DNA of 11,388 nt from an uncultured Collinsella sp. (GTDB lineage Bacteria; Actinomycetota; Coriobacteriia; Coriobacteriales; Coriobacteriaceae), in assembly GCA_902489515.1 (NCBI GenBank), contig CABUAL010000027.1:1-11388 (forward strand). Reading direction: 5' to 3'. A program made the position numbers and the translations under genes. Numbering within the stretch: the first letter of the stretch is position 1; each line of letters opens with the position of its first letter. Shown piece after piece: positions 5,871 to 11,388 of this stretch. The notes beneath the pieces were generated by a model. That model did no database searches. It worked only from the letters and a program-made list of their open reading frames with translations, and was not told the origin of the DNA.

Positions 5871-6983
5871 ATGCATCTAGCCCGTCGTGCCTGGTGCCGA
5901 ACATATCAGACGGTTTTTCGCATTGCATTGCCGATCCTGCCCTATACCGAGCCGCGCATTTTAGAGCATGCCGAGGATGTGCCCGCGGTGCTTCAAAAGC
6001 GCTCGATCCAGAAGGTCCTTATCGTGACGGATCCCGGCATTGCCCGTCTGGGGCTCACGGCACCGCTCGAGACGGCGCTCGCATGCAGGGGGATTGGCGT
6101 TACGGTCTATGCCGAAACGCGTGCAAACCCCACGGTTTCAAACGTGGAAGAAGCGGCGTCCCTGTATCGAGAGAGCGCCTGCCAGGCCATTATCGGTTTT
6201 GGCGGAGGATCGGCCATGGACTGCGCCAAGGGCGTGGGTGCACGCATCACGCAGCCAAGCAAGCCCATCAACAAGATGCGCGGCCTGCTGCGGATTCATC
6301 GTCGCCTGCCGCTGCTTATCGCCGTTCCCACTACGGCAGGCACGGGAAGCGAGGTCACGCTCGCGGCGGTTATCACCGATGACGAGACGCACTACAAGTA
6401 CCCCATTAACGACTTTGTGCTTATCCCGCGCTTTGCGGTGCACGACCCCGAGTTTACGCGCGGTCTGCCCGCCTCCATTACGGGGCAGACGGGTATGGAC
6501 GCCCTGACGCATGCCGTCGAGGCCTTTATCGGGCGAAGCACCACGCCCTATACGCGTAAGATGGCGCGACAGGCGGTGCAGCTCATCCACGACAATTTGC
6601 TCGAGGCCTATGAGCATGGCGACGACATGCGTGCGCGTCGCAATATGCTTTCGGCGGCGTATAAGGCGGGCGTTGCGTTTACCCGCTCCTATGTTGGATA
6701 CGTTCACGCCATCGCACACAGCTTGGGTGGGCGTTACGGGATTCCGCACGGCTTGGCCAACGCTATCATCCTGCCGCACATGCTTCGCGCTTATGGTGAC
6801 GCCGCCGCCCCCAAGCTTGCCGATCTTGCTCGCATGGCGGGCATTGCGCCGGCTACCGCGCAGGACAGTCTTGCGGCCGAGGCCTTTATCGATTGGGTCG
6901 ACCGCATGAACGAGGCCCTGGGAATCCCCAAATATGTCTTGGGCATTCGCCGCTCTGACATTCCCGTCCCAAATCGGTCTTGA
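5871..6983 (+). CDS. Iron-containing alcohol dehydrogenase, C-terminally truncated
   Basis: This 370-residue group III (iron) alcohol dehydrogenase would interconvert an alcohol and its aldehyde with NAD(P)H in the cytosol. It starts exactly like clostridial relatives (RAWCRTYQTVF); AAGGAG lies eight bases before the ATG. The nucleotide site is GFGGGSAMDCAKGVG and PTTAGTGSEVT; the metal ligands are Asp210, His214, His279 and His293 (TGMDALTH, VHAIAHSLGG, IPHG). Relatives run about 35 residues further, through NPLYPVP. Here the frame meets TGA at 6981, but the lost tail follows in the same frame to 7091, so a full protein would have been 406 residues. The residues before the stop (PNRS) do not match the family and come from an inverted copy of downstream sequence. 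All catalytic residues remain, but loss of the last helices may destabilise the protein. I would treat it as a recent pseudogene or a sequencing/assembly lesion. Confidence 0.9.
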   Translation: MHLARRAWCRTYQTVFRIALPILPYTEPRILEHAEDVPAVLQKRSIQKVLIVTDPGIARLGLTAPLETALACRGIGVTVYAETRANPTVSNVEEAASLYRESACQAIIGFGGGSAMDCAKGVGARITQPSKPINKMRGLLRIHRRLPLLIAVPTTAGTGSEVTLAAVITDDETHYKYPINDFVLIPRFAVHDPEFTRGLPASITGQTGMDALTHAVEAFIGRSTTPYTRKMARQAVQLIHDNLLEAYEHGDDMRARRNMLSAAYKAGVAFTRSYVGYVHAIAHSLGGRYGIPHGLANAIILPHMLRAYGDAAAPKLADLARMAGIAPATAQDSLAAEAFIDWVDRMNEALGIPKYVLGIRRSDIPVPNRS

Positions 6984-6984
6984 G
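6967..6984 (+). repeat. 18-bp inverted copy of aldehyde dehydrogenase sequence
   Basis: These 18 bases are the exact reverse complement of 7247-7264. They cover the codons read as P-N-R-S-stop, precisely the segment of the alcohol dehydrogenase that does not match its family. The homologous frame flanks it on both sides. Confidence 0.85.
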
Positions 6985-7091
6985 ATGCCGAGGCCAATCC
7001 GCTATACCCCGTTCCGCTTCTAATGGACCGCTTGGAGCTCGAGCATATGTACGAGGTCGTTGCAGGTGGTATGTTTGAGGACGAGAATTAG
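6984..7091 (+). pseudogene. Orphaned C-terminal tail of the alcohol dehydrogenase
   Basis: Thirty-five codons in the same frame as the upstream gene read DAEANPLYPVPLLMDRLELEH and onward to a TAG at 7089-7091. The DxEANPLYPVP(V/L)LMD motif is the standard C-terminal signature of these iron alcohol dehydrogenases. The TAG overlaps the AGGAGGG ribosome site of the next gene, showing that the intact gene was translationally coupled to it. Confidence 0.85.
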
Positions 7092-7099
7092 GAGGGTCC

Positions 7100-8479
7100 A
7101 TGAACACCGAGGAAATTGCGCGCATCGTCGGCGATCAGCGCGCCTACTTTAAGACGCACGCCACGTTTGATGTCGATGCTCGACGTCGCGCGCTCGTGAG
7201 TTTACGCGATGCGGTGCGGGCCCACGAGGCCGATATCGCTCATGCGCTCAAGACCGATTTGGGAAAGTCGCATGACGAGGCCTATATGTGCGAGATTGGC
7301 ACATCGCTTTCCGAGATTCGACATCAGATCGCTCACGTGGTTCGATGGAGTCGTCCGCGCCTGCGTCCGTGCGACCTCGCTAACGCCGTGAGCGTGTGCA
7401 AAACGCAAACCGTGCCCTATGGCGTCACGCTCATCATGGCGCCCTGGAACTATCCGTTTTTGCTGACGCTCGAGCCGCTCGCTGGCGCCCTTGCCGCGGG
7501 CAATACCGTGGTCATCAAGCCGAGCGCCTATGCTCCGGCATCGAGCGCGGTGCTCAGGCAAATCTGTGAAGAGGCATTTGATCCGCGCTTGGTGACGGTT
7601 GTCGAGGGCGGGCGCGCCGAGAACGAAGCGCTGCTCGATGAGCACTGGGACAAGATCTTCTTTACCGGTAGCGTTCCGGTCGGCAAACTCGTTATGGAGC
7701 GCGCAAGTAAAAACCTTACGCCTGTGACGCTTGAGCTGGGCGGAAAGAGTCCCTGCATCGTGGATGCGACGGCAAACTTGAAGGTTGCGGCACGGCGTAT
7801 CGCCTTTGGTAAATGGCTCAACGTGGGACAGACCTGCGTGGCGCCCGACTACCTGCTGGTCGATACGCGCGTGCACGACGAGCTGCTGGGCCTCATCAAG
7901 GAGGAGGTCCGCCGTATGTTTGGCGAGTATCCGCTCGATAACGAGGGCTACGGTCATATTGTCAACGCCAAGCATTTTGCGCGCGTGCGCGGGCTGATCG
8001 ATCCCGATAAGGTCGTGCTTGGAGGTACCGCGCGCGAGGCCTCGCTCAAGATCGAGCCGACGATTTTGGACGGCGTGTCCCCCGATGACGCCGTGATGCA
8101 GGAGGAGATCTTCGGCCCCATTTTGCCAGTGCTGACGTTTGAGAGCCTTGACGAGGCCGAAGCGTTTATTACGGATCGTCCGACGCCGCTGGCCCTGTAT
8201 ATCTTTAGCCAGGACCGTTCGGTTCAGCAACGCTTTGTGCGCTACGTGCCCTTTGGCGGCGGCTGCGTCAACGACACCATCATGCACTTGGCTACGAGCC
8301 ATATGGGCTTTGGCGGCATGGGAGCGAGCGGTATGGGGCAGTACCATGGACGCGAGAGCTTCGATACGTTTAGCCACAAGAAGAGCATCGTGAATAAGGC
8401 AACGTGGCTGGACGTGCCATTCCGCTACGCTCCTTACGCAAGCTGGAAGCACAAGTTCGTGCGCATGTTTGTGCATTAG
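7100..8479 (+). CDS. Aldehyde dehydrogenase, ALDH3-like
   Basis: This 459-residue NAD(P)-dependent aldehyde dehydrogenase of the class-3/YwdH-like branch oxidises an aldehyde to its acid; length is normal. Motifs in order are DLGKSHDEAYMCEIG (about 52-66), APWNYPF with Asn117, the FTGSVPVG cofactor loop, the general base Glu212 in LELGGKSP, the nucleophile Cys246 in GQTCVAPDYLL, EEIFGPILPV, and a C terminus ending in PFRYAPY with a short basic tail typical of the branch. The start ATG has AGGAGGG immediately upstream, sharing bases with the stop of the alcohol dehydrogenase tail. The pair therefore forms an alcohol-aldehyde-acid module. Because the upstream gene is truncated 108 bases earlier, coupling may be weakened. 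Positions 7247-7264, encoding the LKTDLG region, are the likely source of the inverted patch in the upstream gene. The substrate is not deducible. Confidence 0.93.
   Translation: MNTEEIARIVGDQRAYFKTHATFDVDARRRALVSLRDAVRAHEADIAHALKTDLGKSHDEAYMCEIGTSLSEIRHQIAHVVRWSRPRLRPCDLANAVSVCKTQTVPYGVTLIMAPWNYPFLLTLEPLAGALAAGNTVVIKPSAYAPASSAVLRQICEEAFDPRLVTVVEGGRAENEALLDEHWDKIFFTGSVPVGKLVMERASKNLTPVTLELGGKSPCIVDATANLKVAARRIAFGKWLNVGQTCVAPDYLLVDTRVHDELLGLIKEEVRRMFGEYPLDNEGYGHIVNAKHFARVRGLIDPDKVVLGGTAREASLKIEPTILDGVSPDDAVMQEEIFGPILPVLTFESLDEAEAFITDRPTPLALYIFSQDRSVQQRFVRYVPFGGGCVNDTIMHLATSHMGFGGMGASGMGQYHGRESFDTFSHKKSIVNKATWLDVPFRYAPYASWKHKFVRMFVH
7247..7264 (-). repeat. Partner of the 18-bp inverted repeat, likely donor
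   Basis: This is the exact reverse complement of 6967-6984. It encodes part of LKTDLGK, which is conserved in this aldehyde dehydrogenase family, so this copy is native and the other derived. Confidence 0.85.
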
Positions 8480-8563
8480 AATCAGATGGCGTAGCGACAA
8501 ACGGTCGAAAAGGCGCGGGTGGGGCGAATTTGTGTCCGCACGGACCCGTAGACTTCTCAATAA

Positions 8564-8583
8564 GGTTAAACACCGGTTTATCC
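8564..8583. promoter_or_regulatory. Operator-like inverted repeat before the HIRAN gene
   Basis: GGTTAAAC, four bases, GTTTATCC: an inverted repeat with one mismatch, 19 bases before the HIRAN start codon. It could be a regulator site. No strong terminator for the aldehyde dehydrogenase is visible in 8480-8602, so read-through into the HIRAN gene is possible. Confidence 0.3.
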
Positions 8584-8602
8584 GGCCGTTAGGGGAGCTG
8601 CT

Positions 8603-8929
8603 ATGTACGAGCCTTCACGTGTTCTTCTGTCGTTTCATATCGCAGGATTTCAATATGCCGATGGCACCTTGGTCCTGGGCGATCTTAAAGCGGGCGATAA
8701 ACTGACACTGTGCGCCGAGCGCGATAATCCCCATGACCCCGAGGCAGTTGCGATTTACTATGGCAAGACCAAACTTGGCTACGTTCCAGGAAACGAGGTC
8801 GGCCCACTGTCCTTGATGATGTATTACGGCCACGAGGACGTATTTGAGGCTCGCGTGCAACAGGTTGCTCCCGAGCGCAGCCCGTGGCACCAGGTGCGCG
8901 TTGGCCTCTATGTGGTGGATGCTCGCTAG
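8603..8929 (+). CDS. Stand-alone HIRAN domain protein
   Basis: This 108-residue protein consists almost wholly of a HIRAN domain, which in HLTF/Rad5-type helicases binds single-stranded 3' DNA ends and marks stalled forks. The domain pattern is visible: FHIAGFQYADG (11-21), LKAGDKLTLCAERDNPHDPEAVAIYY (28-53), LGYVP (58-62), then a C-terminal strand set. There is no helicase or nuclease attached, and stand-alone HIRAN proteins are found in bacteria with unknown partners. The start ATG follows AGGGGAG by five bases. The 12 bases GGAGCTGCTATG at its start are identical to those at the DUF2130 gene start (9874-9885). The next small gene begins 18 bases after the stop with its ribosome site inside the gap, so the two are probably one operon. 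The function is inferred from the family only. Confidence 0.85.
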   Translation: MYEPSRVLLSFHIAGFQYADGTLVLGDLKAGDKLTLCAERDNPHDPEAVAIYYGKTKLGYVPGNEVGPLSLMMYYGHEDVFEARVQQVAPERSPWHQVRVGLYVVDAR

Positions 8930-8947
8930 TCGGCAAGGGAGGCGGCC

Positions 8948-9127
8948 ATGTTTGATGACGACGACCTATTCAATCTGACAGACGATTCGTTTGAGTGGGA
9001 TCTGCTACTCGATGACGATGAGTTGGAGCAGGATCGTAGGAAACGGCAGGGCAAGAAAACTCAGGGTGACGCTTCGAAAAAGCAAGACAAACGCCGCCGC
9101 GGCCTGTTCGGCGGGCTCTTTGGCTAA
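8948..9127 (+). CDS. Charge-segregated 59-residue hypothetical protein
   Basis: I do not recognise this protein. The ATG at 8948 has AAGGGAGG five bases upstream and the frame closes with TAA at 9125-9127. Residues 1-29 are strongly acidic (MFDDDDLF at the start, LLDDDELEQD near 20-29). Residues 30-51 are strongly basic (RRKR, GKK, KKQDKRRR). The last eight are two tandem GLFG tetrapeptides. No membrane segment or signal peptide is present. The excellent ribosome site and the close spacing behind the HIRAN gene support a real gene. The polarity could suit an adaptor or nucleic-acid associated protein, or a disordered peptide with a hydrophobic C-terminal hook; this is speculation. Confidence 0.7.
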   Translation: MFDDDDLFNLTDDSFEWDLLLDDDELEQDRRKRQGKKTQGDASKKQDKRRRGLFGGLFG

Positions 9128-9193
9128 CCGCCGTATCGCTGTGTCTGTATACTTAGCACGAGTTTGACGCGTTGCGAAATGAGGGCATAGACG

Positions 9194-9739
9194 ATGATGT
9201 GGTTTACCGCCGACCTGCACCTGGGCGATACGAATATCTTGCACGACATGGATCGGCCGTTTGATTCGGTCGAGGAGATGAACCGCAAGGTCATCGATGC
9301 CATCAATGAGTGCGTGGCTGCGGACGACCGCCTCTATATCTTGGGAGACTTTACGTATCGCTTGCCCATGGCGGAGGCGGTGCGCCTGTGCGAGCGTATC
9401 GAATGCAAGAATGTGACGCTCATCTGCGGTAACCATGACGGCGACTGGGAAGATCCCGACGCCCCGCAAATTTGGGAAGACGTGCGCGATTACCTGGAGG
9501 TTGCTCCCGGCTATGCCAAGGGCCATCGTCTGGTGATGAGCCATTACCCCATGCTCAGCTGGAATGGTAAGGCGCGTGGCGCCATCATGCTACACGGGCA
9601 TATCCACAGCAGAGGAGACCGCACCAACGCACGCAACCGCGATCGCGAGCGCCCCATTTACCGCTACGATGTGGGCCTCGACGCCAACGAGTACAAGCCC
9701 GTAAGCCGCGACCAGATTCTTAGCTTCTTTGGGCTATAG
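9194..9739 (+). CDS. Calcineurin-like metallophosphoesterase
   Basis: This 181-residue protein has every metal motif of a small binuclear metallophosphoesterase: DLH (residues 7-9) in FTADLHLGD, GDFTY near residue 52, GNHD near residue 77, SHYPM near residue 116, and GHIH near residue 136. The close bacterial family (YfcE-unrelated, about 170-190 residues, beginning with WFTADLHLGH) is usually annotated as a phosphoesterase or hydrolase of unknown substrate. The start is taken at the first of two adjacent ATG codons (9194, 9197), eight bases after GAGGG. A TATACT at 9148-9153 in the 66-bp gap could be a -10 box, so the gene may have its own promoter. It is complete and undamaged. It is followed at once by the long hairpin at 9740. 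Confidence 0.92.
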   Translation: MMWFTADLHLGDTNILHDMDRPFDSVEEMNRKVIDAINECVAADDRLYILGDFTYRLPMAEAVRLCERIECKNVTLICGNHDGDWEDPDAPQIWEDVRDYLEVAPGYAKGHRLVMSHYPMLSWNGKARGAIMLHGHIHSRGDRTNARNRDRERPIYRYDVGLDANEYKPVSRDQILSFFGL

Positions 9740-9795
9740 GGCGCCAGAACCACCACAAAGGGGACACAGTGCGCCTTTGTGGTGGTTCTGGCGCC
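9740..9795. repeat. Perfect 22-bp hairpin after the phosphoesterase gene
   Basis: Positions 9740-9761 and 9774-9795 are exact complements, with a 12-base loop. The helix starts one base after the phosphoesterase stop codon. No T-run follows, so it is not itself a standard terminator. Its right end (9790-9795) is shared with the terminator below. It could protect the 3' end of the mRNA or be an intergenic repeat unit. Confidence 0.8.
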
Positions 9796-9824
9796 GTTGA
9801 CATTATGGCGGCGGCGCCTTTTTT
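9790..9824 (+). terminator. Terminator with alternative pairing
   Basis: GGCGCCG (9790-9796) pairs with CGGCGCC (9812-9818) around a 15-base loop and is followed by six T (9819-9824). The left arm is the same sequence used by the right arm of the 22-bp hairpin, so only one structure can exist per transcript. Confidence 0.6.
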
Positions 9825-9882
9825 GTCCGTGCGGCGCGGTAGAGTGTAGGCGGTTGAAATTTGCGTCCATCGAGGAGCTGCT

Positions 9883-11388
9883 ATGAATGAGATCAAGTGC
9901 CCGCATTGTGGCGAAGTCTTTAAGGTCGATGCATCCGGCTATGCGGATATCGTCAAGCAGGTGCGCGATGCCGAGTTTTCGCGCGACTTGGATGAGCGTG
10001 TGAAGGCAGTCCAGCGCGAGGGCGAGCAGGCGCTGGAGCTTGAGCGCTCGCGTTCGACGGCTGCTTTGCAGGAGGCAGAGTCTCAGCGCAACGCTCAGCT
10101 CGTTGAGCAGAAGAACGCTGCGGCTCAGCAACTGGCACAAGAGGTCGCCAAGCGCGATGCCGAGCTTGCCGAGTTGCGCGCCAAGCTCGAGGGCGCTGCC
10201 GCAGAGCGCGAGAGCGCAAGTCAGCGTGCGGCGGTTGAGGCCCGTGCCGATGCTCAGAAGGAGAATGCTGAGCTTCAGCGCGAGATCGATAGCCTGCGTG
10301 CGCAGCTTGGGCGCAAAGATGACGAAGCAAAGCTTGCCGAAGCCGCGGTACGCAATGCGACTCAAAATGACCTCGCCGCGCGCGATGCTCAGATTGCGGA
10401 GTTGCAGGCAAAGCTTGCCGCCGCAGATAAGGCTCAAGAAATGGCACTCGCAACTGCTGCGGCCGAGGCGCAGCGTAAGCTCGAGGCTGCGCAAAACGAA
10501 GCGAATCGTAAGCTTTCCGATTACCAGACAGAAGTGCGTGAGAAGTTCTCGAATGCTAAGACTCAGTCCGAGCGCGAGGCCGAGGGCCTTCGTGCACAGC
10601 TTCGTGAGCAAGAACTTTCTGCAAAAATGGAGCTGTCGAAGGCGGTCGCCGCGGCGGAACGAGAGCGCGATGAGGCACGTGCCAAGCTGACGAGCGAGCT
10701 GGCGGTGCGCGATTCTCGCGAGGAACAGGTCAAGGCGGCACATGAGCTCGAGCTCGCGCAGGCCAAGCGCGCGAGCGATGACCTGATTCGCTACAAGGAC
10801 GAAGAGATTGAGCGCCTTAAGGACATGAAGGTCCGCCTGTCCACCAAGATGGTGGGCGAGTCGCTCGAGCAGCACTGCGAGACCGAGTTCAACCGTCTGC
10901 GCATGACGGCGTTTCCCAACGCGTACTTCGAGAAGGATAACGATGCGTCCGAGGGCACCAAGGGCGATTTTATCTTCCGTGAGTGCGACGCGAGCGGCAA
11001 CGAGGTCATCTCAATTATGTTCGAGATGAAAAACGAGAACGACGAGACCGCGACCAAACACAAGAACGAGGATTTCTTTAAGAAACTCGATCACGATCGT
11101 CGTCAGAAAGGCTGCGAGTATGCGGTGCTCTGCACCCTGCTGGAGCCCGAGAGTGACCTCTATAACGCGGGTATCGTCGACGTGAGTTACCGCTATGAGA
11201 AGATGTACGTGATCCGCCCGCAGTTCTTCATTCCCATGATTACGTTGCTGCGCAACGCCGCCATGGGTTCGCTGCGCTATAAGCAGGAGCTGGCGGAGTA
11301 CAAGCAGCAGAATATCGACGTCACGAACTTCGAAGCCAAGATGGAAAAGTTCAAGAACGATTTCGGCCTTGCCCCACGTGAGCTTGCG
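9883..11388 (+). CDS. DUF2130 coiled-coil protein, partial at window end
   Basis: This frame is open for 502 codons to the window edge, so the C terminus is missing. It begins MNEIKCPHCGEVF, a short zinc-binding-like CxxC (Cys6, Cys9). About 280 residues of Glu/Ala/Arg/Gln-rich coiled coil follow (about 25-315), then the DUF2130 domain, recognised from MVGESLEQHCETEFN, FPNAYFEKDN, GTKGDFIF, FEMKNE, NEDFFKKLDHDR, CEYAVL and YVIRPQFFIPMI. In the domain Asp362, Glu381 and Lys383 (GDFIF, then FEMK) have the layout of a PD-(D/E)XK nuclease core. The general form, coiled coil plus nuclease-like end, recalls RmuC. The molecular function of the family is not established. The start is supported by GAGGAG five bases upstream. 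Tandem use of Ala/Glu/Leu codons makes long shadow frames here. Confidence 0.93.
   Translation, partial: MNEIKCPHCGEVFKVDASGYADIVKQVRDAEFSRDLDERVKAVQREGEQALELERSRSTAALQEAESQRNAQLVEQKNAAAQQLAQEVAKRDAELAELRAKLEGAAAERESASQRAAVEARADAQKENAELQREIDSLRAQLGRKDDEAKLAEAAVRNATQNDLAARDAQIAELQAKLAAADKAQEMALATAAAEAQRKLEAAQNEANRKLSDYQTEVREKFSNAKTQSEREAEGLRAQLREQELSAKMELSKAVAAAERERDEARAKLTSELAVRDSREEQVKAAHELELAQAKRASDDLIRYKDEEIERLKDMKVRLSTKMVGESLEQHCETEFNRLRMTAFPNAYFEKDNDASEGTKGDFIFRECDASGNEVISIMFEMKNENDETATKHKNEDFFKKLDHDRRQKGCEYAVLCTLLEPESDLYNAGIVDVSYRYEKMYVIRPQFFIPMITLLRNAAMGSLRYKQELAEYKQQNIDVTNFEAKMEKFKNDFGLAPRELA

Noticed and set aside
6981..6983. TGA in the alcohol dehydrogenase as selenocysteine or programmed readthrough
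   Set aside because: The family has no cysteine or selenocysteine there, no SECIS-like hairpin is evident just downstream, and the TGA belongs to the foreign 18-bp patch.
7202..8560. A 452-codon minus-strand frame opposite the aldehyde dehydrogenase
   Set aside because: The plus-strand gene has every catalytic motif and a ribosome site. The antisense product matches nothing I recognise.
9664..10875. A 403-codon open frame on the minus strand across the DUF2130 coiled coil
   Set aside because: It is a by-product of Glu/Ala/Leu/Arg codon bias in the coiled coil. Its translation is a repetitive Leu/Arg/Ser string and it has no family pattern.

Overview
The window looks like chromosomal DNA from an anaerobic, moderately high-GC actinobacterium of the Coriobacteriia (Collinsella/Olsenella type). 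This rests on protein-family resemblance and gene content: PdxS/PdxT vitamin B6 synthesis with a divergent MocR-type regulator, a reverse rubrerythrin, a clostridial-style iron alcohol dehydrogenase, and an actinobacterial DUF559-like hypothetical protein. No taxonomic marker such as rRNA is present, so the placement is an inference.

Layout. Bases 1-306 hold no gene. They carry a terminator hairpin (23-64), a pair of competing inverted repeats (135-194) and a perfect 20-bp inverted repeat (200-219/248-267) with a third degenerate copy of its arm at 281-294. Next are pdxT and pdxS on the minus strand, which together make the glutamine-dependent pyridoxal 5'-phosphate synthase. Divergent from them is pdxR, a winged-helix/aminotransferase fusion. 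A perfect 10-bp direct repeat in the shared intergenic region fits a MocR operator.

Bases 3382-4921 form a small accessory island. One gene for a DUF559-like (PD-(D/E)XK-related) protein sits between two same-orientation copies of a roughly 120-bp palindromic, MITE-like element. The left end of the element carries stop codons in all three frames, and both genes preceding a copy terminate inside it.

Bases 4990-7099 hold a minus-strand reverse rubrerythrin with its terminator, then a divergent promoter region with two Rex-like palindromes, then an iron-dependent alcohol dehydrogenase. An in-frame TGA truncates this dehydrogenase. The TGA lies in an 18-bp patch that is an exact reverse complement of a conserved stretch of the next gene, an ALDH3-type aldehyde dehydrogenase (7100-8479). 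The lost C-terminal codons survive in frame as far as the aldehyde dehydrogenase ribosome site. The pair would interconvert alcohol, aldehyde and acid, and Rex control would tie it to NADH/NAD+ balance.

The last third (8603-11388) holds a stand-alone HIRAN protein, a strongly charge-segregated 59-residue protein, a calcineurin-like phosphoesterase, a long perfect hairpin that overlaps an alternative terminator, and the first 502 codons of a DUF2130 coiled-coil protein that runs off the window end.

The most notable items are the inverted 18-bp patch that breaks the alcohol dehydrogenase, and the nuclease-like gene bracketed by the palindromic stop-bearing elements. I saw no rRNA, tRNA, CRISPR array or transposase.
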